Assembly: GCA_964576135.1 (NCBI GenBank)
Contig: CAZNTZ010000001.1
Span: 23,420 to 87,419, forward strand
DNA: 64,000 nucleotides
Direction: 5' to 3'
Origin: CAZNTZ01 sp964576135
GTDB taxonomy: Bacteria; Pseudomonadota; Alphaproteobacteria; Rs-D84
This document shows positions 26,760-35,435 of this stretch, one piece after another. A program made the translations under genes and the position numbers. How positions within the stretch are numbered: the stretch's first letter is position 1; every line of letters starts with the position of its first letter. The notes below the pieces were generated by a model that did no database searches, was not told where the DNA came from, and saw only the letters and a program-made list of their open reading frames with translations.

Positions 26760-27719
26760 TCATACAACTTCGGTAACTGCACGCAAAGATCCATCGCGTG
26801 AAAGTTGAACAACATGTAATTTCTTTTTCATTTCGGCAATCAATTCTGAACGTTCATATGCTGGTTGGGTATGCAAAATTCTGTCAGAAAAAGCCTCGTA
26901 CGCAGCCTCTGCACTTTCAGCATGAATAGTTGTATAAAAATGATCGTGACCAGTGCCCATCATTTCCCACAAAACACTGGCGTTATCGGTTGAAACTTCA
27001 CCACCTATGATAACGTCTGGTGTCATACGAACAATTAAATCAAGAAGTCGCGCATAATTAAAATTGTTATTTTGTTCTGTACGTGACAACACAAAATGCA
27101 CACGATTCTTTTGTGGAACTTTGATTTCACGCGCGTCTTCGATTGTTATTACACGCGCATTTTGATCAATCAATGTTAGAATATGATTCAAGAACAAAGT
27201 CTTTCCAGTGCTGGTTGCACCAGATATTAATATAGGACTGCCATCATTTATTGCTGTCATTAAACGATCATACGGATCATCTGGCTTTTTCTTGGAGCGT
27301 TGTTTTATACTTAATAATTTTTGACCACGTTTAAGGTGGTAATTTTCAAAAGTTATATCTGGTGCCGCACCGCCGCGAATATTTAATGCTATGCCACCCG
27401 TCAGATCACGATCATCATACATAACATTAGGACCCGCAATCGCACTGAAACGATGATTGCCAGGCAGAGTAGCATAAACAACTGGCATTCCACGAATTGG
27501 GTCAAAAGGTCTTTCGTAAACATTAGCAACACAATGAATCAAATCCATCAAATATTGTTTCGATAATTTTTCGGAATTATACGCAACCCAAGGCTTTGCA
27601 GGACCATGTAAACGCATCCATACTTCGCCCGCATGGTTTATAGCAATCTCTTCCACGAATGAAGGTGTAAAAAATTCTTCCAATGGTTTGATTAAAGTGT
27701 CTAATACTATATCGCTCAT
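26760..27719 (-). CDS. Solitary VirB11-family secretion ATPase
   Basis: A 319-residue hexameric-type secretion ATPase. The N-terminal domain is followed by Walker A GATSTGKT (167-174), the Asp box ITIEDAREI, a Walker B-like MTPDVIIGGEV, and the His box GHDHFYTTIHAES. The order is that of VirB11/type II-IV secretion ATPases. The usual GEVR arginine is replaced by Ser (GGEVS). No other type IV secretion, pilus or conjugation gene is in the window. It starts at 27719, where a TAAAAT ends 7 nt upstream; the in-frame start at 27755 lies in the promoter. Divergent from the lipoprotein at 27798. Confidence 0.88.
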   Translation of the reverse strand: MSDIVLDTLIKPLEEFFTPSFVEEIAINHAGEVWMRLHGPAKPWVAYNSEKLSKQYLMDLIHCVANVYERPFDPIRGMPVVYATLPGNHRFSAIAGPNVMYDDRDLTGGIALNIRGGAAPDITFENYHLKRGQKLLSIKQRSKKKPDDPYDRLMTAINDGSPILISGATSTGKTLFLNHILTLIDQNARVITIEDAREIKVPQKNRVHFVLSRTEQNNNFNYARLLDLIVRMTPDVIIGGEVSTDNASVLWEMMGTGHDHFYTTIHAESAEAAYEAFSDRILHTQPAYERSELIAEMKKKLHVVQLSRDGSLRAVTEVV

Positions 27720-27726
27720 GTAACAT

Positions 27727-27755
27727 ATTTTATCAGAAATTCTGTATTGAATCAA
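27727..27755 (-). promoter_or_regulatory. Leaderless promoter of the virB11-like gene
   Basis: On the minus strand TTGATT (27750-27755), 17 nt, TAAAAT (27727-27732), then 7 nt to the ATG at 27719. It overlaps the -35 of the divergent lipoprotein promoter. Confidence 0.65.
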
Positions 27756-27775
27756 CGCGCTAAATCTGTTAGAAT
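27747..27775 (+). promoter_or_regulatory. Promoter of the lipoprotein/FKBP pair
   Basis: TTGAAT (27747-27752), 17 nt, TAGAAT (27770-27775). The -35 shares bases with the -35 of the divergent virB11-like promoter. Confidence 0.5.
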
Positions 27776-27797
27776 TCAGAAAACGAGAGATTTTAAT

Positions 27798-28373
27798 ATG
27801 AAAAAATTATATTTACTCTTTGCAATTTTGGCTTTGCCAATCGCAGGATGTGTTGATAATACAACAAATCAACAACCGGACACTCCTTATAATACACAGG
27901 ATTATGCCCAGGGTGGATTTGAAGCGCCCTTGATGAACGAGCGCACATCAAATTTTATGCAACCTGAAAATGAATACGCAGGCGTGGATTCTTATAAACC
28001 ACATACCGAAATTGAAAAAGCAGAATTGAATAATAAATGGAATACTTCCAAAGTTGTTACACGGTGGCAAGAATACAAAGGAACAATGGTTCGTGTTCAG
28101 ATTTTACTCGGGGATACAGATTTGCGCGAAATGCGTTTACGTCTGATGCAAAATGCAAATGGCACTGATATTGATGGTGATTCACGTACAGTATTGTCAA
28201 AGGTTGCAGATTTTGAAATGAAGAAAGTTTGCGGCCGTAACGCAGATTCTTTCGTTATTGTTTATGACAAACCTTCGTTTGAAACTATGCGTCCAACACC
28301 GTATTTCGATTATCGTGTTGAATCCCAAGGTGCAACTATGCGTACTTATGGATTTCGCTGTATTTATAAATAA
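27798..28373 (+). CDS. Lipoprotein of unknown function
   Basis: A 191-residue lipoprotein. The lipobox LPIAGC gives Cys18. A Gln/Asn/Thr-rich linker (about 19-75) leads to a compact domain (about 80-190) with TRWQEYKGTMVRVQILLGDTDLREMRLRLMQN and two further Cys (VCGRN, FRCIYK) that could form one disulfide. I do not recognise the domain. The start at 27798 has ACGAGAGA upstream. It is followed 15 nt later by the FKBP lipoprotein, with which it is probably cotranscribed. Confidence 0.75.
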   Translation: MKKLYLLFAILALPIAGCVDNTTNQQPDTPYNTQDYAQGGFEAPLMNERTSNFMQPENEYAGVDSYKPHTEIEKAELNNKWNTSKVVTRWQEYKGTMVRVQILLGDTDLREMRLRLMQNANGTDIDGDSRTVLSKVADFEMKKVCGRNADSFVIVYDKPSFETMRPTPYFDYRVESQGATMRTYGFRCIYK

Positions 28374-28388
28374 TCAAAAGGAAAATGT

Positions 28389-28712
28389 ATGAAAAAAGTA
28401 TTAGCTATGCTTGCTGTTGTTTTTGCGCTTGCCGCATGTGATAACAGTGCCAAAATTGGTGACACAGTTAAAATCAATTTCGCTGGATTTTTGGACGGCG
28501 TTCAATTTCCAGGTGGCACAGCAAATGGTTTTGATCTGACATTGGGCAGCGGACAATTTATTCCAGGATTCGAAGATCAACTAGTTGGGGCAAAATCTGG
28601 CGAAGACCGCGATGTCAAAGTAAAATTCCCAGATAATTACCCAGCCAAAGAACTTGCTGGTAAAGATGTAGTATTTAAAGTTACTGTATTAGATGTTAAA
28701 CACGGTAAATAA
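28389..28712 (+). CDS. FKBP-type peptidyl-prolyl isomerase lipoprotein
   Basis: A 107-residue lipoprotein (lipobox ALAAC, Cys17) with a compact FKBP domain: [76 protein letters not shown]. This is the short FKBP form seen in trigger factor and SlyD cores, with the F.PG.ED.L.G hallmark. It should act in the periplasm as a prolyl isomerase or chaperone for exported proteins. The Shine-Dalgarno sequence is AAAAGGAAAA. Confidence 0.9.
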   Translation: MKKVLAMLAVVFALAACDNSAKIGDTVKINFAGFLDGVQFPGGTANGFDLTLGSGQFIPGFEDQLVGAKSGEDRDVKVKFPDNYPAKELAGKDVVFKVTVLDVKHGK

Positions 28713-28725
28713 AACATCAGATAAA

Positions 28726-28758
28726 AAATAAAAACGGGTTTTACCCGTTTTTTTTATT
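28726..28758 (+). terminator. Terminator of the lipoprotein/FKBP pair
   Basis: The hairpin AAACGGGT-TTT-ACCCGTTT (28732-28750) is followed by T8. Confidence 0.85.
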
Positions 28759-29662
28759 TTGCGCGCGGATGCGCATGATTATAAGCCGACATTACAGATG
28801 TCATGTCAACTTTGGTATAAAGCTGGGTTGTTGATAACGATGAATGGCCGAGTAATTCTTGCAAACTTCGCAAATCTACACCGTCCGCGAGTAATGCAGT
28901 TGCAAAACTGTGACGAAGCGAATGCGGTGTTACATAATCTGGTAATTGTAACGCATGTCGCGCCCTTTCAATAACCTTTTCAGCCATTCTTGCGGACATT
29001 GGTAAACCCCGAACGCTTCTGAATAATGGATCAGATGCTTCTTTGCCAAAAGGTCGCAGATACACATATTGTTCAATTGCTTCAAATACTGCTGGTAAAA
29101 CTGGAACAAGACGTTCCTTGTTTCCTTTACCACGAATACGAAAAATATCAGGCCTCCCCGAAACATCAGCGTTCGTCAAAGCCAATGCTTCTGAAATTCG
29201 TAAACCACAACCAAATATAAGCACAACCAACGCAACATCGCGCGATGCAATCCACGGGTTATCAGATTCAGATTCACTGATTTCATTTGTCATATTTTTA
29301 ATATCTGTCGGCGAAATAGCTTTGGACAGTTTTTTTGGGATCTTCGGACTTGAAATCATCGCGATTGAATCATTTATAATTTTATATTCGCGTGATAAAA
29401 AACGAAAGAACGAACGCAACGAAGACAACGCGCGCGCCGTAGATTTATGGGATAAATTACGTTTCTGACGATCAGCCAACCAAGAACGAAAAGCGAAAGT
29501 TTCAATGCGTGAAAAATCATTTAACTGGGGGGTATTGCCGCAAAAACGACCGTAAAAATGAATAAAATCATAAATATCACGGCTATACGCTTCGGCAGTA
29601 TAGTTAGAATACTTTTTTGTATTCAATAAGTAATTGATAAAACTGGTTATTTCTGTATCCAT
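28754..29662 (-). CDS. xerC: Tyrosine recombinase XerC
   Basis: A 302-residue tyrosine recombinase. The N-terminal SAM-like DNA-binding domain is followed by a catalytic domain with GCGLRISEALAL (Arg), PHSLRHSFATAL (His-x-x-Arg), LLGHSSLSTTQLYT (His and nucleophilic Tyr), and the terminus YNHAHPRAK typical of XerC. With XerD it resolves chromosome dimers at dif. Start 29662 (MDTEITSF) is chosen over a GTG at 29680; neither has a clear Shine-Dalgarno sequence. It lies 24 nt downstream of the LOG gene, probably one transcript. Confidence 0.92.
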   Translation of the reverse strand: MDTEITSFINYLLNTKKYSNYTAEAYSRDIYDFIHFYGRFCGNTPQLNDFSRIETFAFRSWLADRQKRNLSHKSTARALSSLRSFFRFLSREYKIINDSIAMISSPKIPKKLSKAISPTDIKNMTNEISESESDNPWIASRDVALVVLIFGCGLRISEALALTNADVSGRPDIFRIRGKGNKERLVPVLPAVFEAIEQYVYLRPFGKEASDPLFRSVRGLPMSARMAEKVIERARHALQLPDYVTPHSLRHSFATALLADGVDLRSLQELLGHSSLSTTQLYTKVDMTSVMSAYNHAHPRAK

Positions 29663-29686
29663 TAAATAACAAATCGACACAGGTTT

Positions 29687-30232
29687 TTAATTATTTTTAC
29701 CTGTAATTTTGTCGACAAGTTCCTCTGCTGTTGAAAAAATGCTAATTTCATAATCCTGCATTGATTCTATGAAACCTTCTTGCTGCATGTGAACAAGTAT
29801 TTGCCCAAAAACATCCCAATATTTTGAAGAATTAAGGAAAAAAATAGGTTTTTTTGATTCTCCGACTTGTTGCATGGTCATAATATCGGTCAATTCATTT
29901 AATGTTCCAATACCACCAGGTAATATACAAAAGGCGTCTGATAATTCAAACATTCTTTGTTTACGTTCGTTCAACCCTGGAACCATTTCAATTTTTATCC
30001 CTTCGTGAACCGGTTCCTGACGGGCAGTTACATTTGGTGTTGAAACCCCTATTACTTCTCCGCCATTTTCTAGCGCTGCAGATGCGACTGTCCCCATTAA
30101 ACCAACATTTCCACCCCCAAACACAAGTCTTATTCCATTATAAGCCAGTGCTTTTCCAAGCACTTTCGCCTCTCTAGCGAATTCAGGGTTTTTTCCCATT
30201 TGATGACCGCAATATACTGCAACGGATTTCAT
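29687..30232 (-). CDS. LOG-family phosphoribohydrolase
   Basis: A 181-residue Rossmann-like protein with VAVYCGHQMG, LVFGGGNVGLMGTVASAAL, the catalytic ILPGGIGTLNELTDIMTMQQVG (PGGxGTxxE) and PIFFLNSSKYWD. LOG proteins cleave N6-modified or plain nucleoside 5'-monophosphates, giving cytokinin in plants and a purine base in bacteria. It has AAAGGAAA before the ATG, is divergent from tilS, and lies upstream of xerC. Confidence 0.9.
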   Translation of the reverse strand: MKSVAVYCGHQMGKNPEFAREAKVLGKALAYNGIRLVFGGGNVGLMGTVASAALENGGEVIGVSTPNVTARQEPVHEGIKIEMVPGLNERKQRMFELSDAFCILPGGIGTLNELTDIMTMQQVGESKKPIFFLNSSKYWDVFGQILVHMQQEGFIESMQDYEISIFSTAEELVDKITGKNN

Positions 30233-30277
30233 ATTTTTTCCTTTATTTTATGTAATTATAGCATAAAATATCCACAA

Positions 30278-31258
30278 ATGACTGAAAACTTTGAAATTTT
30301 TTTAGAAAAAAACTCTGATACACCCATTGCTATTGCTGTTTCTGGGGGTGTGGATTCTATGTATTTGATGAATCGGTGTGCTGGGAAATTAAATAATGCG
30401 GTTGTATTAACTGTAAATCACAACCTGCGCAAGACTGCAGCATCAGATACGAGATTTGTTGCAGATGCTGCGGAAAAAATCGGCTTTAAATGTGAAGTAT
30501 TAGAATGGGTTGGCGCAAAACCAGAAACAGGTATCGAAGAAGCAGCACGTATCGCACGTTATGAATTGCTGACAAATTATTGTCGCGAACATGGTTTTGA
30601 AATTTTATTAACTGCACACCAATCTGATGACCAAATCGAAACTTTTTTAATGAACCTTGGCCGCGGCAGCGGAATTTATGGCCTGGCCGGAATTCGCAAA
30701 GAGATATTCCGTAACGGAATCAAAATAGTTAGACCAATAATTGATATTTCACGGGCAGAAATTGAAAAATATTGTCATGAAAACAAAATTAAATTTGTTC
30801 ATGACGAAATGAATGATGATGAAAATTTAATGCGGGTTCGTGTTCGTAAGAACAGACATTTGATGCGAGATAAACTTGGAATTTCAGATGATCGTATTTT
30901 ATTGGCTATGAAATCTTTGGACCGCGCCCGCAGCGGTCTTGAAAACGAAGTTGAACGAATCGCAACACAAATTGATTCAATTTTCAGTTTCAGCGTTCTT
31001 TCAGAATTGATTCCAGAATTAAAACTGAAATTATTATCAACTTTGATTACAAGAATTGGTAAATTAAACTATCCACCACGCTTGCAATCTGTTCAAAATT
31101 TATTATATAATCTTGAAACTCGCGCAAGTATGATTATGACGCTTGGAAATTGCACAATTCGCAGATTGAATGACAAAATATTGATCGTCCCCGAAGGAGC
31201 AAATATAAGTTTTAACAAAGGCAGAACAAATGAAAGTAAAGCAAGCAAAAGACATTAA
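30278..31258 (+). CDS. tilS: tRNA(Ile)-lysidine synthase
   Basis: A 326-residue PP-loop protein. PIAIAVSGGVDSMYL (SGGVDS 22-27), LTVNHNLRKTAASD, LLTAHQSDDQIETFLMNLGRGSGIYGLAGI and RVRVRKNRHLM are TilS signatures. It modifies C34 of the CAU-anticodon tRNA-Ile to lysidine and is essential. The C-terminal substrate-binding domains are short. The start at 30278 lies 8 nt after a TAAAAT and lacks a Shine-Dalgarno sequence. The last 29 nt overlap ftsH, the conserved tilS-ftsH order. Confidence 0.92.
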   Translation: MTENFEIFLEKNSDTPIAIAVSGGVDSMYLMNRCAGKLNNAVVLTVNHNLRKTAASDTRFVADAAEKIGFKCEVLEWVGAKPETGIEEAARIARYELLTNYCREHGFEILLTAHQSDDQIETFLMNLGRGSGIYGLAGIRKEIFRNGIKIVRPIIDISRAEIEKYCHENKIKFVHDEMNDDENLMRVRVRKNRHLMRDKLGISDDRILLAMKSLDRARSGLENEVERIATQIDSIFSFSVLSELIPELKLKLLSTLITRIGKLNYPPRLQSVQNLLYNLETRASMIMTLGNCTIRRLNDKILIVPEGANISFNKGRTNESKASKRH

Positions 31259-33194
31259 GTTTAAATCGGATAATATTACAAACAAAAATAATGATGGTGC
31301 AGGAAAATTTCTTTTTTTATTCATAGTATTTTTTTCAATACTTATCGGATATTCATTTTTAAAAACTGATACAAATTCTACACATTCAGTTAGTGAACGT
31401 TCCGCAGTGCCACGTATGGTTAATGAAAACGGTTTTCCAATCAAGGCGCCGGTAAAATCAAATCAGAATAAGCCTGTTTCTCTTAATTTTTCGCAAATTC
31501 TGGATTCTGCAAAGAATGGTAAAATTGAAACAATGGTTGTGCGTGAAAACCAAGCAACTGGAACATTAAAAGACGGATCATCATATATTGCAACGATTGA
31601 ACATGATCCATCGTGGCTTTCAAAAATATCTGAATCTGGCGCAGAAGTATCAATTGATAAAACCAAAAATTGGGTCGACCAACTTGGAACATGGGTGCCG
31701 ATTTTAATGGGTTTATTGTTTATATTTTGGATATGGCGTGGAATTCGCGGCATGTCTGGTGGTGGCGGTGGTATGCCTTCGTTATCAAGACTTAATCCAA
31801 CAAAAATCGTCAGTGGTAAAACAAAAACTACGTTTGCCGATGTTGCCGGTATTGACCAAGAAAAACAAGAAGTATCTGAAATTGTAGATTTCTTAAAAGA
31901 TCCAGAAAAATTCAGAAAATTGGGTGCACGTGTCCCACGTGGAATTTTAATGTCTGGTGCACCAGGTACTGGTAAAACTTTACTTGCCCGCGCAATCGCA
32001 GGCGAAGCAAATGTGCCATTTTTTGCTGCATCTGGATCTGACTTTTCTGGAATCATAGTCGGACTTGGGGTTGCAAAAATCAAAGAAATATTTGAAATGG
32101 CAAAGAAAAATGCGCCATGTATTTTATTCATCGATGAAATTGACGCAATCGGAATGCAACGTGGACGTTCACACTTTAATGATAATGATCGCGAACAAAC
32201 ATTAAATCAATTGTTGATTGAAATGGATGGATTTGCAAATAACAGTGGCGTAATTATTATTGGTGCAACAAATCGTCCGGATATGTTGGACGGTGCATTA
32301 TTAAGACCGGGTCGTTTTGATCGTCAGGTTAATATTGAATTACCAAACAGTGCCGGTCGCGAAGAAATTTTGAACCTGTATGCAAAGAAAATAAAATTAG
32401 CAGATGGTGTAAATTTAAAAGATATTGCCCGCGGGACAACTGGATTTTCAGGGGCTGATTTGGAAAATTTATTGAATGAATCAGCTTTGCATGCTGTACG
32501 TGCAGGACGCAAAGAAGTTACCAATGAAGACCTTGAAGAAGCACGCGATAAAACATTAATGGGTCCAAAAAAGAATCGTAAAATGCGCGCCGAAGATATT
32601 AAACTGACGGCATATCACGAAGCAGGACATGCATTGGTATCGACAATATATCGTGATATCACAGACCCGATTCACAAAGCGACGATTATCCCACGCGGAC
32701 GCGCATTGGGTATGGTTCAAAAATTGCCGATTGATGACAAAGTATCAATTACAATTGATGAAATAAAAGCGGATCTTGCAATCAATATGGCTGGTCGCGC
32801 TGCCGAAGAAATTTTCTTTGGACCAAATAAAATAACAACTGGCGCAGAATCTGACATTGCCCAATCAACAAGACTTGTTCGATATGCAATCACAGTTGGC
32901 GGTATGTCTGATAAAATTGGACTTGTCGCTGTGAACCAATTAAATACTTTTGGTGGTCGTCATCATTTGGAAAATGCTTCCGAAGAAACAGCACGTACTG
33001 TCGACACCGAAGTAAAAAAATGGATGGATGTTGCTTATAAAACTGCGAAAGATTTACTGAACAAAAATAAAGTCACAGTTAAAAAATTGGCCGAAGAATT
33101 ATTAAAGAAAGAAACTTTGACCCGTGAAGAAATCGAAGCAATTGTTATCGGAAAAAAACAGTCTCAACCGACAACAAAAATAAAGAAAAAATAA
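31230..33194 (+). CDS. ftsH: ATP-dependent zinc metalloprotease FtsH, divergent pore loop
   Basis: A 654-residue FtsH. Two N-terminal transmembrane helices (about 27-44 and 153-170) flank a periplasmic segment. The AAA domain has Walker A GAPGTGKT (243-250), Walker B CILFIDEID (297-305) and RPGRFDR. The protease domain has HEAGH (463-467) and TTGAESDI with the third zinc ligand. It degrades membrane and regulatory proteins. In most FtsH the pore loop is MFVG; here residues 275-278 are IIVG, so the pore Phe is Ile. The GPPGTGKT proline is Ala. It follows tilS as expected, so it is probably the only copy rather than a paralogue. Confidence 0.95.
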   Translation: MKVKQAKDIKFKSDNITNKNNDGAGKFLFLFIVFFSILIGYSFLKTDTNSTHSVSERSAVPRMVNENGFPIKAPVKSNQNKPVSLNFSQILDSAKNGKIETMVVRENQATGTLKDGSSYIATIEHDPSWLSKISESGAEVSIDKTKNWVDQLGTWVPILMGLLFIFWIWRGIRGMSGGGGGMPSLSRLNPTKIVSGKTKTTFADVAGIDQEKQEVSEIVDFLKDPEKFRKLGARVPRGILMSGAPGTGKTLLARAIAGEANVPFFAASGSDFSGIIVGLGVAKIKEIFEMAKKNAPCILFIDEIDAIGMQRGRSHFNDNDREQTLNQLLIEMDGFANNSGVIIIGATNRPDMLDGALLRPGRFDRQVNIELPNSAGREEILNLYAKKIKLADGVNLKDIARGTTGFSGADLENLLNESALHAVRAGRKEVTNEDLEEARDKTLMGPKKNRKMRAEDIKLTAYHEAGHALVSTIYRDITDPIHKATIIPRGRALGMVQKLPIDDKVSITIDEIKADLAINMAGRAAEEIFFGPNKITTGAESDIAQSTRLVRYAITVGGMSDKIGLVAVNQLNTFGGRHHLENASEETARTVDTEVKKWMDVAYKTAKDLLNKNKVTVKKLAEELLKKETLTREEIEAIVIGKKQSQPTTKIKKK

Positions 33195-33253
33195 TTTTTT
33201 GAATTCTTTGAAAAAGAATCCTAGAATTCAGTTCGGATCAAAAAGGAGAAAAA

Positions 33254-33523
33254 ATGAAAAAATATTTGACCATTGCTTTGTCTGTTTTTGCACTTGCTGC
33301 ATGTGCGGGACAAAACCAAATAACACCGGCTGCTGATTTAAAATCACAGATTGAACAACAAAAAACAATCGCACGCACAGCCAAAGAAAATGCAAAAGTT
33401 GCGGTCGCTGCTTCGAAAGCATCTGTAAAAACCCAGGTTGAATCAGAAAAAACAAATGCAAAGGCAACTGCTGATTATTACAAAGATACAGCAAAAGAAG
33501 TCAAAGAAATAGTGACTGAATAA
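33254..33523 (+). CDS. Small helical lipoprotein
   Basis: An 89-residue lipoprotein with lipobox ALAAC (Cys17). The mature part is one long, Lys/Ala/Glu/Thr-rich helix (about 30-87) with heptad-like Ala spacing, comparable in style but not in sequence to Lpp-type braun lipoproteins. There is no C-terminal Lys-Arg for peptidoglycan attachment; it ends EIVTE. The Shine-Dalgarno sequence AAAAAGGAGAA is strong. It is a single-gene unit between ftsH and a terminator. Confidence 0.8.
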   Translation: MKKYLTIALSVFALAACAGQNQITPAADLKSQIEQQKTIARTAKENAKVAVAASKASVKTQVESEKTNAKATADYYKDTAKEVKEIVTE

Positions 33524-33540
33524 AAATATAAAACACTAAA

Positions 33541-33569
33541 TAAAAAATCCGCAATCGCGGATTTTTTAT
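33541..33569. terminator. Bidirectional terminator
   Basis: The hairpin AATCCGC-AATC-GCGGATT (33546-33563) has A- and T-runs on both sides. It lies between the small lipoprotein and the convergent Cys-rich gene and overlaps the end of the latter. Confidence 0.82.
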
Positions 33570-34078
33570 TGATATGGGCAAGTGTTAGTGGCTGTAAATT
33601 CCCCTGCGCTATCTTTGTAATTACCGCTTGGAACGTAACAATTTGACTGTGTCGTACCAACACCGGCCGCGACTGTGCCATAAACCGCAGAACCATCCGT
33701 AGCAGTAAAACTTGCCTCGGCGGCACAACGTGTGCATGCATCAGAATTTGCATTTACCTGTGTTCCGTAATATCCAGTACGGCAACGATATCCAACTATT
33801 ATTGTTGGTAATGTACATGCTGTGCAATCAGAATTTGGTTCACCAACTTTGCCAACTTGTCTGGTGGATCCAGTATTAGACCATACGATATCATCACATT
33901 CAAGAAAGCATATTTCACCACAACAGTCACCACTGACGCCACAGCTCCATAAACATGTAGAAGTATTACAATAAGGCGACTCGCCATCCTGACACATTCT
34001 TATCGCGAACGAATTATCTGTTATTAAAAATATGCCAATAAACATGGCATATATATAAAATAATTTTGGTATTTTCAT
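33566..34078 (-). CDS. Small cysteine-rich exported protein
   Basis: A 170-residue protein with a signal peptide (MKIPKLFYIYAMFIGIFLI...SFA, cleavage about 25) and about 18 Cys in the mature part: MCQDGESPYC, STCLWSCGVSGDCCGEICFLEC, SDCTACTLP, CRTGYYG, ACTRCAAE, SNCYVPSG, NTCPYQ. The second half resembles EGF-like/GCC2-GCC3 'C..G.YG' Cys repeats. It is probably a surface or secreted protein stabilised by disulfides. It does not carry the CMD[QN]FC block of the large family at 41-54 kb. The Shine-Dalgarno sequence is AAAGGACG. Confidence 0.78.
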   Translation of the reverse strand: MKIPKLFYIYAMFIGIFLITDNSFAIRMCQDGESPYCNTSTCLWSCGVSGDCCGEICFLECDDIVWSNTGSTRQVGKVGEPNSDCTACTLPTIIVGYRCRTGYYGTQVNANSDACTRCAAEASFTATDGSAVYGTVAAGVGTTQSNCYVPSGNYKDSAGEFTATNTCPYQ

Positions 34079-34261
34079 TAACGTCCTTTTTTACACAAAG
34101 AAAAAACGCCAAAAAACTTGTGTCTGTAAGTTATAAAAATCATGATATAGTAAGCATGACCATGCACAGTTTCTGGGTAAACCCTTTTTTATATCCCTGT
34201 TTATCCAGGACGGATTTTAGATTATTGAAAGATTTTTTTCAATCAAAAAATATTTCAATAT

Positions 34262-34294
34262 ATAAAAAATCCGGCATAATGCCGGATTTTTATT
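34262..34294 (-). terminator. Terminator of gap
   Basis: The palindrome AATCCGGCATAATGCCGGATT (34268-34288, 9-bp arms) has a minus-strand T6 tail, 13 nt after the gap stop. The same core recurs at other loci of the window. Confidence 0.8.
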
Positions 34295-34307
34295 TCTATA
34301 ATCATTC

Positions 34308-35324
34308 TTATTTGATGAACTTTGCGATTTCGACCGCTGTGTCTGACATACGGTTTGAAAATCCCCATTCATTGTCATACCACGAAGCGATATGCAACAA
34401 ATTATCACCAACAACATTTGTTAATGTTGAGTCAAATATAGAACTGTGGCTGTCGTGGATAAAATCGCTGGAAACCAATGGCTTGTCATTATAAGCAAAG
34501 ATTCCCTTTAATTTTCCTTCTGCTGCTGATTTCATGGCTGCATTGACTTCTTCGACCGTTGCTTTCTTGGACAATTCAACAACTAATTCTGTAATTGAAA
34601 CGTCTGGTGTTGGAACACGAATAGCTGCACCATTCAATTTACCGTTCAAGCTTGGTAATACTTTGCCGATTGCTTTGGCAGCACCGGTTGAATTTGGAAT
34701 AATATTTTCCGCAGCGGCACGTGCACGACGCAAATCTTTGTGGTTTTTATCCAACAATTGTTGATCGCCTGTATATGAATGAACTGTTGTCATCCAACCT
34801 TTGACAATACCGAATGATTCATCAACAACATATGCGATTGGTGCCAAACAGTTCGTTGTGCATGAACCGTTTGAAATAATCATATCGCTTGATTTCAATG
34901 TATCATGGTTGATTCCATAAACAATTGTAGCATCTGCGCCATCTGACGGTGCAGAAACAAGTACGCGTTTTGCGCCTGCTTCTAAATGAACTTTGGCTTT
35001 GTCTGCATTAGTGAAAATTCCAGTGCATTCCATAACAATATCAACACCCATTTCGCCCCAAGGCAATTTTGTTGGATCTTTTTCAGCCAAAACTTTGATT
35101 TTATGACCGCCGACTGTGATAACATCACCGTCAACTTTGACCGGCATTGGTAATTTGCCATGTACAGAATCATATTCCAACAAGAATGCAGATTCTTCGG
35201 CTGGCATCAAATCATTTACCGCGACGAATTCAATATCTTCGCGTTTTGATTCCAACGCAGCGCGCAAAACCAAACGTCCGATACGTCCAAATCCATTTAT
35301 TGCAACTTTAACTTTATTTGACAT
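34308..35324 (-). CDS. gap: Glyceraldehyde-3-phosphate dehydrogenase, type I
   Basis: A 338-residue GAPDH. The N-terminal KVAINGFGRIGRLVLRAAL binds NAD, SNGSCTTNCLAP holds the catalytic Cys near residue 153 (usual SNAS is SNGS), and WYDNEWGFSNRM is near the C-terminus. It interconverts glyceraldehyde-3-phosphate and 1,3-bisphosphoglycerate in glycolysis. pgk, the next enzyme, begins at 63709, so the two are not in one operon here. The Shine-Dalgarno sequence is AAAGGAAG. Confidence 0.97.
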   Translation of the reverse strand: MSNKVKVAINGFGRIGRLVLRAALESKREDIEFVAVNDLMPAEESAFLLEYDSVHGKLPMPVKVDGDVITVGGHKIKVLAEKDPTKLPWGEMGVDIVMECTGIFTNADKAKVHLEAGAKRVLVSAPSDGADATIVYGINHDTLKSSDMIISNGSCTTNCLAPIAYVVDESFGIVKGWMTTVHSYTGDQQLLDKNHKDLRRARAAAENIIPNSTGAAKAIGKVLPSLNGKLNGAAIRVPTPDVSITELVVELSKKATVEEVNAAMKSAAEGKLKGIFAYNDKPLVSSDFIHDSHSSIFDSTLTNVVGDNLLHIASWYDNEWGFSNRMSDTAVEIAKFIK

Positions 35325-35400
35325 TTTAACTTCCTTTATTTTTTAAATGCTAACCAATTATAACACCCAAAAAATAGAAAACAATACCAAAAAAAGTAAT

Positions 35401-35428
35401 TTGTAATTGCCAGATTTTACGTTATAAT
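35401..35428 (+). promoter_or_regulatory. Leaderless promoter of miaA
   Basis: TTGTAA (35401-35406), 16 nt, TATAAT (35423-35428), then 7 nt to the ATG at 35436. There is no Shine-Dalgarno sequence. Confidence 0.6.
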
Positions 35429-35435
35429 TTCGGGC

